Assembly (NCBI GenBank): GCA_051867915.1
Contig: JBJDZJ010000088.1
Span: 1-14,269, forward strand
Direction: 5' to 3'
Length of the DNA stretch: 14,269 nucleotides
DNA from: CAKSQF01 sp051867915
Lineage (GTDB): Bacteria; Bacillota; Clostridia; Oscillospirales; CAG-272
This document shows positions 11,301-14,269 of this stretch, one piece after another. Both the position numbers and the translations under genes were made by a program. Numbering within the stretch: the stretch's first letter is position 1; every line of letters starts with the position of its first letter. Below the pieces are notes generated by a model, which saw only the letters and a program-made list of their open reading frames with translations, was not told the DNA's origin and made no database searches.

Positions 11301-14269
11301 CAAACTGGACCTCTGTGGATACACAGAGCGGCATGGGTCAGAACAGCATCGAGTCCTTTACCTTCGAATCTACGACTGCAAGATATGTCATGCTTCGTAT
11401 CTATCCTCTGGCTAACGATGTTCCGAACTTCAGCTTCTATGAGATGCTCCTTCTGAACATCTGATTTCCGACTGTAATAAAAAGTACCCCTTTACCCAAG
11501 GGGTACTTTTTTGACGGAAAACAGGGTGAAATTTTCCTTTCTCTTTGTGCAGTATTGTTAATTTAACGCAAAATTTAAGTTAAAATCAGGTCAAATTTTT
11601 ATGTTCTGACGAAATTTCGAAATCTGGGAAAAAATCCTTGAAAAATCGGGGCGAGACTGGTATAATAATAATGTACGGATGCGTCAGTCAAATGTTTGCC
11701 ATAACACCGGAGAACCTCGGTTCTGTCGGCGTCGGCTCTTTTCCCCATGGGAAAAGGGCGGGATCTTTTCAAAATACGGGAGATACCAAGAAAGGTACAT
11801 CAAAACCATGATAAATGCGATTTTTTTGCTTCTCGGCGGAATCGGCTTGTTCCTCTACGGAATCAATTTTATGTCCAGTTCGCTGAAGGAGGCGGTCGGC
11901 GAAAAACTGCGGGTTGTTCTCAGTAAAATGACCTCCAACGGTTTTACTGCCGTCCTTGCCGGAATGGTCGTAACCTTCCTGATTCAATCGTCGGGTGCCA
12001 CCAGTGTCATGGCAATCGGATTCGTCAATGCCGGAATGATGGGCATCCCCGAGGCGCTTTATATCATGTTGGGTGCCAATATCGGAACCACCATCACGGC
12101 GCAGATTGTGGCATTCAACATCGACTGGCTTGCTCCCGCCATCCTGTTCGTGGGCATGATCATGTATATTTTCCTGAAAAAGCGGATCATCAAGCGAATC
12201 GGCGGTGTTGTGCTGGGCTTCGGTATGCTGTTCGTAGGTATCTATCTGATTAAGATGGCTGCCAAAGAGCTGGATCTCGGATCGGTCATGAGCGTCTTTC
12301 TGGATAAGGTCAGCAATCCCGCTCTGTCCCTGCTGTTCGGTATTGTCATTACGGCGATCATTCAGTCCTCTTCCGCTTCCATCGGTATTCTGCAAACGCT
12401 GGCAGCGTCTGCGGAAACGGCGGCAATTGCGGCAGGAACCACCAGCGCCATCACGCTGGACGCCGTCTTCTATATCATCCTCGGTATGAACATCGGCGCA
12501 ATCGCTCCCGTTATTCTGGCATCCTTTACCGGAAACAGCTCCTCCAAGCGCGCGGCACTGTCCGGACTTTTCGCCAAGATTTTCGGTACGGCGGCATTTG
12601 TCCTCATTTATCTGGTCTTTGAACTGCTCTCTCCTGCGGAAATTTCGGATGTCATCATTCATCTGGACCATTTGATCACCCATGCGGATCCCGGAATCTC
12701 CCGTCAGATCGCCGATCTGCATCTGGTCTTCAATATTCTTTCCACCATTGTCCTGTTCCCCTTCGTCCGACTGATTGCCAAACTTTGCGAGAAGCTGATC
12801 CCTGTGGCGCCCGGAGACGAGGAAACCGCCAAGAAACTGCTTTACCTCAATCCCGAAATACTGATGACCCCTGCCATTGCAGTTCTTCAGACCAAGCGGG
12901 AGATCGCCCGTATGGAGAAGATCGCCGCAGACAATCTGGAATATTCTCTGAGATGCTTTTTCGACGGCGAACCCACCGATCGGGTGTTTGAAGTGGAGGA
13001 AACCATCAACTATCTCAATCACGAGATCACCGGCTATCTGATCACATTGAACAGTATGGACCTTTCCGCCGAGGATAAAGAGACGGTCGGTATGATGTTC
13101 CATGTGGTAGCAGATGTGGAACGGATCGGAGACCATGCGGAAAATGTTGCCGAATATGCTCAGATCAGGGAATCCCATCATGTTCAGTTCTCCGATTCCG
13201 GCATGAAGGAACTTCGGGATATTGCCATGAAGACCATGAAATCGGTACGGGTGGCAAACGAAATCTACGATAACGCCCAGTTTTCCAGATTGGACGAGAT
13301 CACCGATCTGGAGCAGGAGATCGACGACCTGAAGGATCGGTATATGGAGGATCACATCAACCGACTCAAGCAGGATCAGTGCAATCCCAGAGGAGGCGTC
13401 ATTTTCACCGATTTGGTGACCGATCTGGAGCGGTGCAGTGACCATGCCATCAATATAGCCTTTGCCATCAACGGCGAGAAAACCACGGTTGCCGTCCGCA
13501 AGAGCTATGTCATTGAACGAATCAGTAAATAAAGAACAAAAGTGAATACTCTTTTACGGGACCGTCGCAAAGCGGATTTTGCGGCGGTCCCGTATCTGCG
13601 TTCCTGACTGCGGGAAATCGGAAAGGAAGGGCTGACGGAAGCAATACCTTCGGGTATCGTCTATTTAGACAAAAATTGTCCATCTTTTTTTGAATATTTG
13701 TTCACAAAAGCTCTTTCTTTTTGGGAAAAAATCGCTATAATAGAGAGGATTCCACGAAAGAGAAAGGAAGGGATCTTATGTTCGAAATCCGGTTTATCTG
13801 GAAAAATCTGAAGGGGAAACGGTTGGTTTTCCTGATCGGACTGTTTTTGACCGCCATCACCTCCGCTATCGTGATAGTCAATCCGTACCTGACCAAATTT
13901 CTGGTTGATGATGTCATCAGGGGAGAAAAGCGCGATCTGCTGCTTCCCGTTCTGCTTGTCATGTGTCTGGTGGTACTGATCAAAACGGGGCTGTATATGT
14001 TAAAGGTGGTTTGCATGGAGTTTGCAAGCCAGCATCTGCTGATGACCATCCGTCAGCGGATTTTCCACAATGTTCAGTATCAGGAAATGCGCTATTTTGA
14101 CCATATCCGTGCCGGTGATATCATCACCAGAGCCACGGGGGATCTGGAATATCTGCGGCATTTTGTCGCCTACATATGCTACAATATGGTGGATATGGCA
14201 GTGATCTTCCTGGCGGCGGTCATCATGCTGATGTTCGTCAGTGTTCCGCTGACCCTTTGCCTGCTGGCG

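Overview
The window looks like chromosomal DNA from a low-to-medium GC (about 50-55%) anaerobic Firmicute, most likely a gut Clostridia member of the Oscillospirales/Christensenellales type. This is inferred from AGGAG/AAAGGA ribosome sites, sigma-A promoters with 17-nt spacers, simple hairpin terminators, and typical families of that group (DUF1385, DUF2752, DUF4190-like, BspA-type LRR, HxY/CxxCG repeats, NptA-like transporter with PhoU domain). No phage, IS element, CRISPR array, tRNA or rRNA was seen.

Layout, left to right. 1-181: a palindrome at the very edge and no gene. 182-2256 (minus): a two-gene operon, a sugar-isomerase-like TIM barrel followed by a Gfo/Idh/MocA oxidoreductase, behind a near-consensus promoter; likely sugar or glycoside oxidation. 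2442-4465 (minus): a translationally coupled pair, a small DUF2752 membrane protein and a five-TM protein with a cytoplasmic helical region and an outside LRR domain; the latter carries a run of ten C in its coding strand. 4604-5218 (plus, divergent): a DUF4190-like protein with an Asn-Pro repeat and a Gly/Tyr-rich tail. 5283-6380 (minus): a DUF1385 (YqhQ-like) membrane protein. 6767-8356 (plus): a surface protein with one cohesin-like domain, seven HxY/CxxC repeats and a C-terminal membrane anchor. 8460-9023 (minus): a PAP2 phosphatase. 9275-11464 (plus): a large lipoprotein with a BSP-type HExxH peptidase domain and an F5/8-C (CBM32-like) domain. 11808-13532 (plus): a Na/phosphate cotransporter fused to a PhoU-like domain. 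13778-end (plus): the first 164 codons of an ABC exporter, cut by the window edge.

Most genes are single transcription units with their own promoter and terminator. Cell-envelope functions dominate (seven of ten genes encode membrane or secreted proteins). The items most worth a second look are the receptor-shaped LRR/coiled-coil protein coupled to DUF2752, with its poly-C tract and divergent low-complexity partner; the cohesin/CxxC-repeat surface protein; and a four-copy 11-bp-spaced hexamer array resembling a PhoP box upstream of the phosphate transporter. No proven new system is present; these are hypotheses from sequence reading alone.
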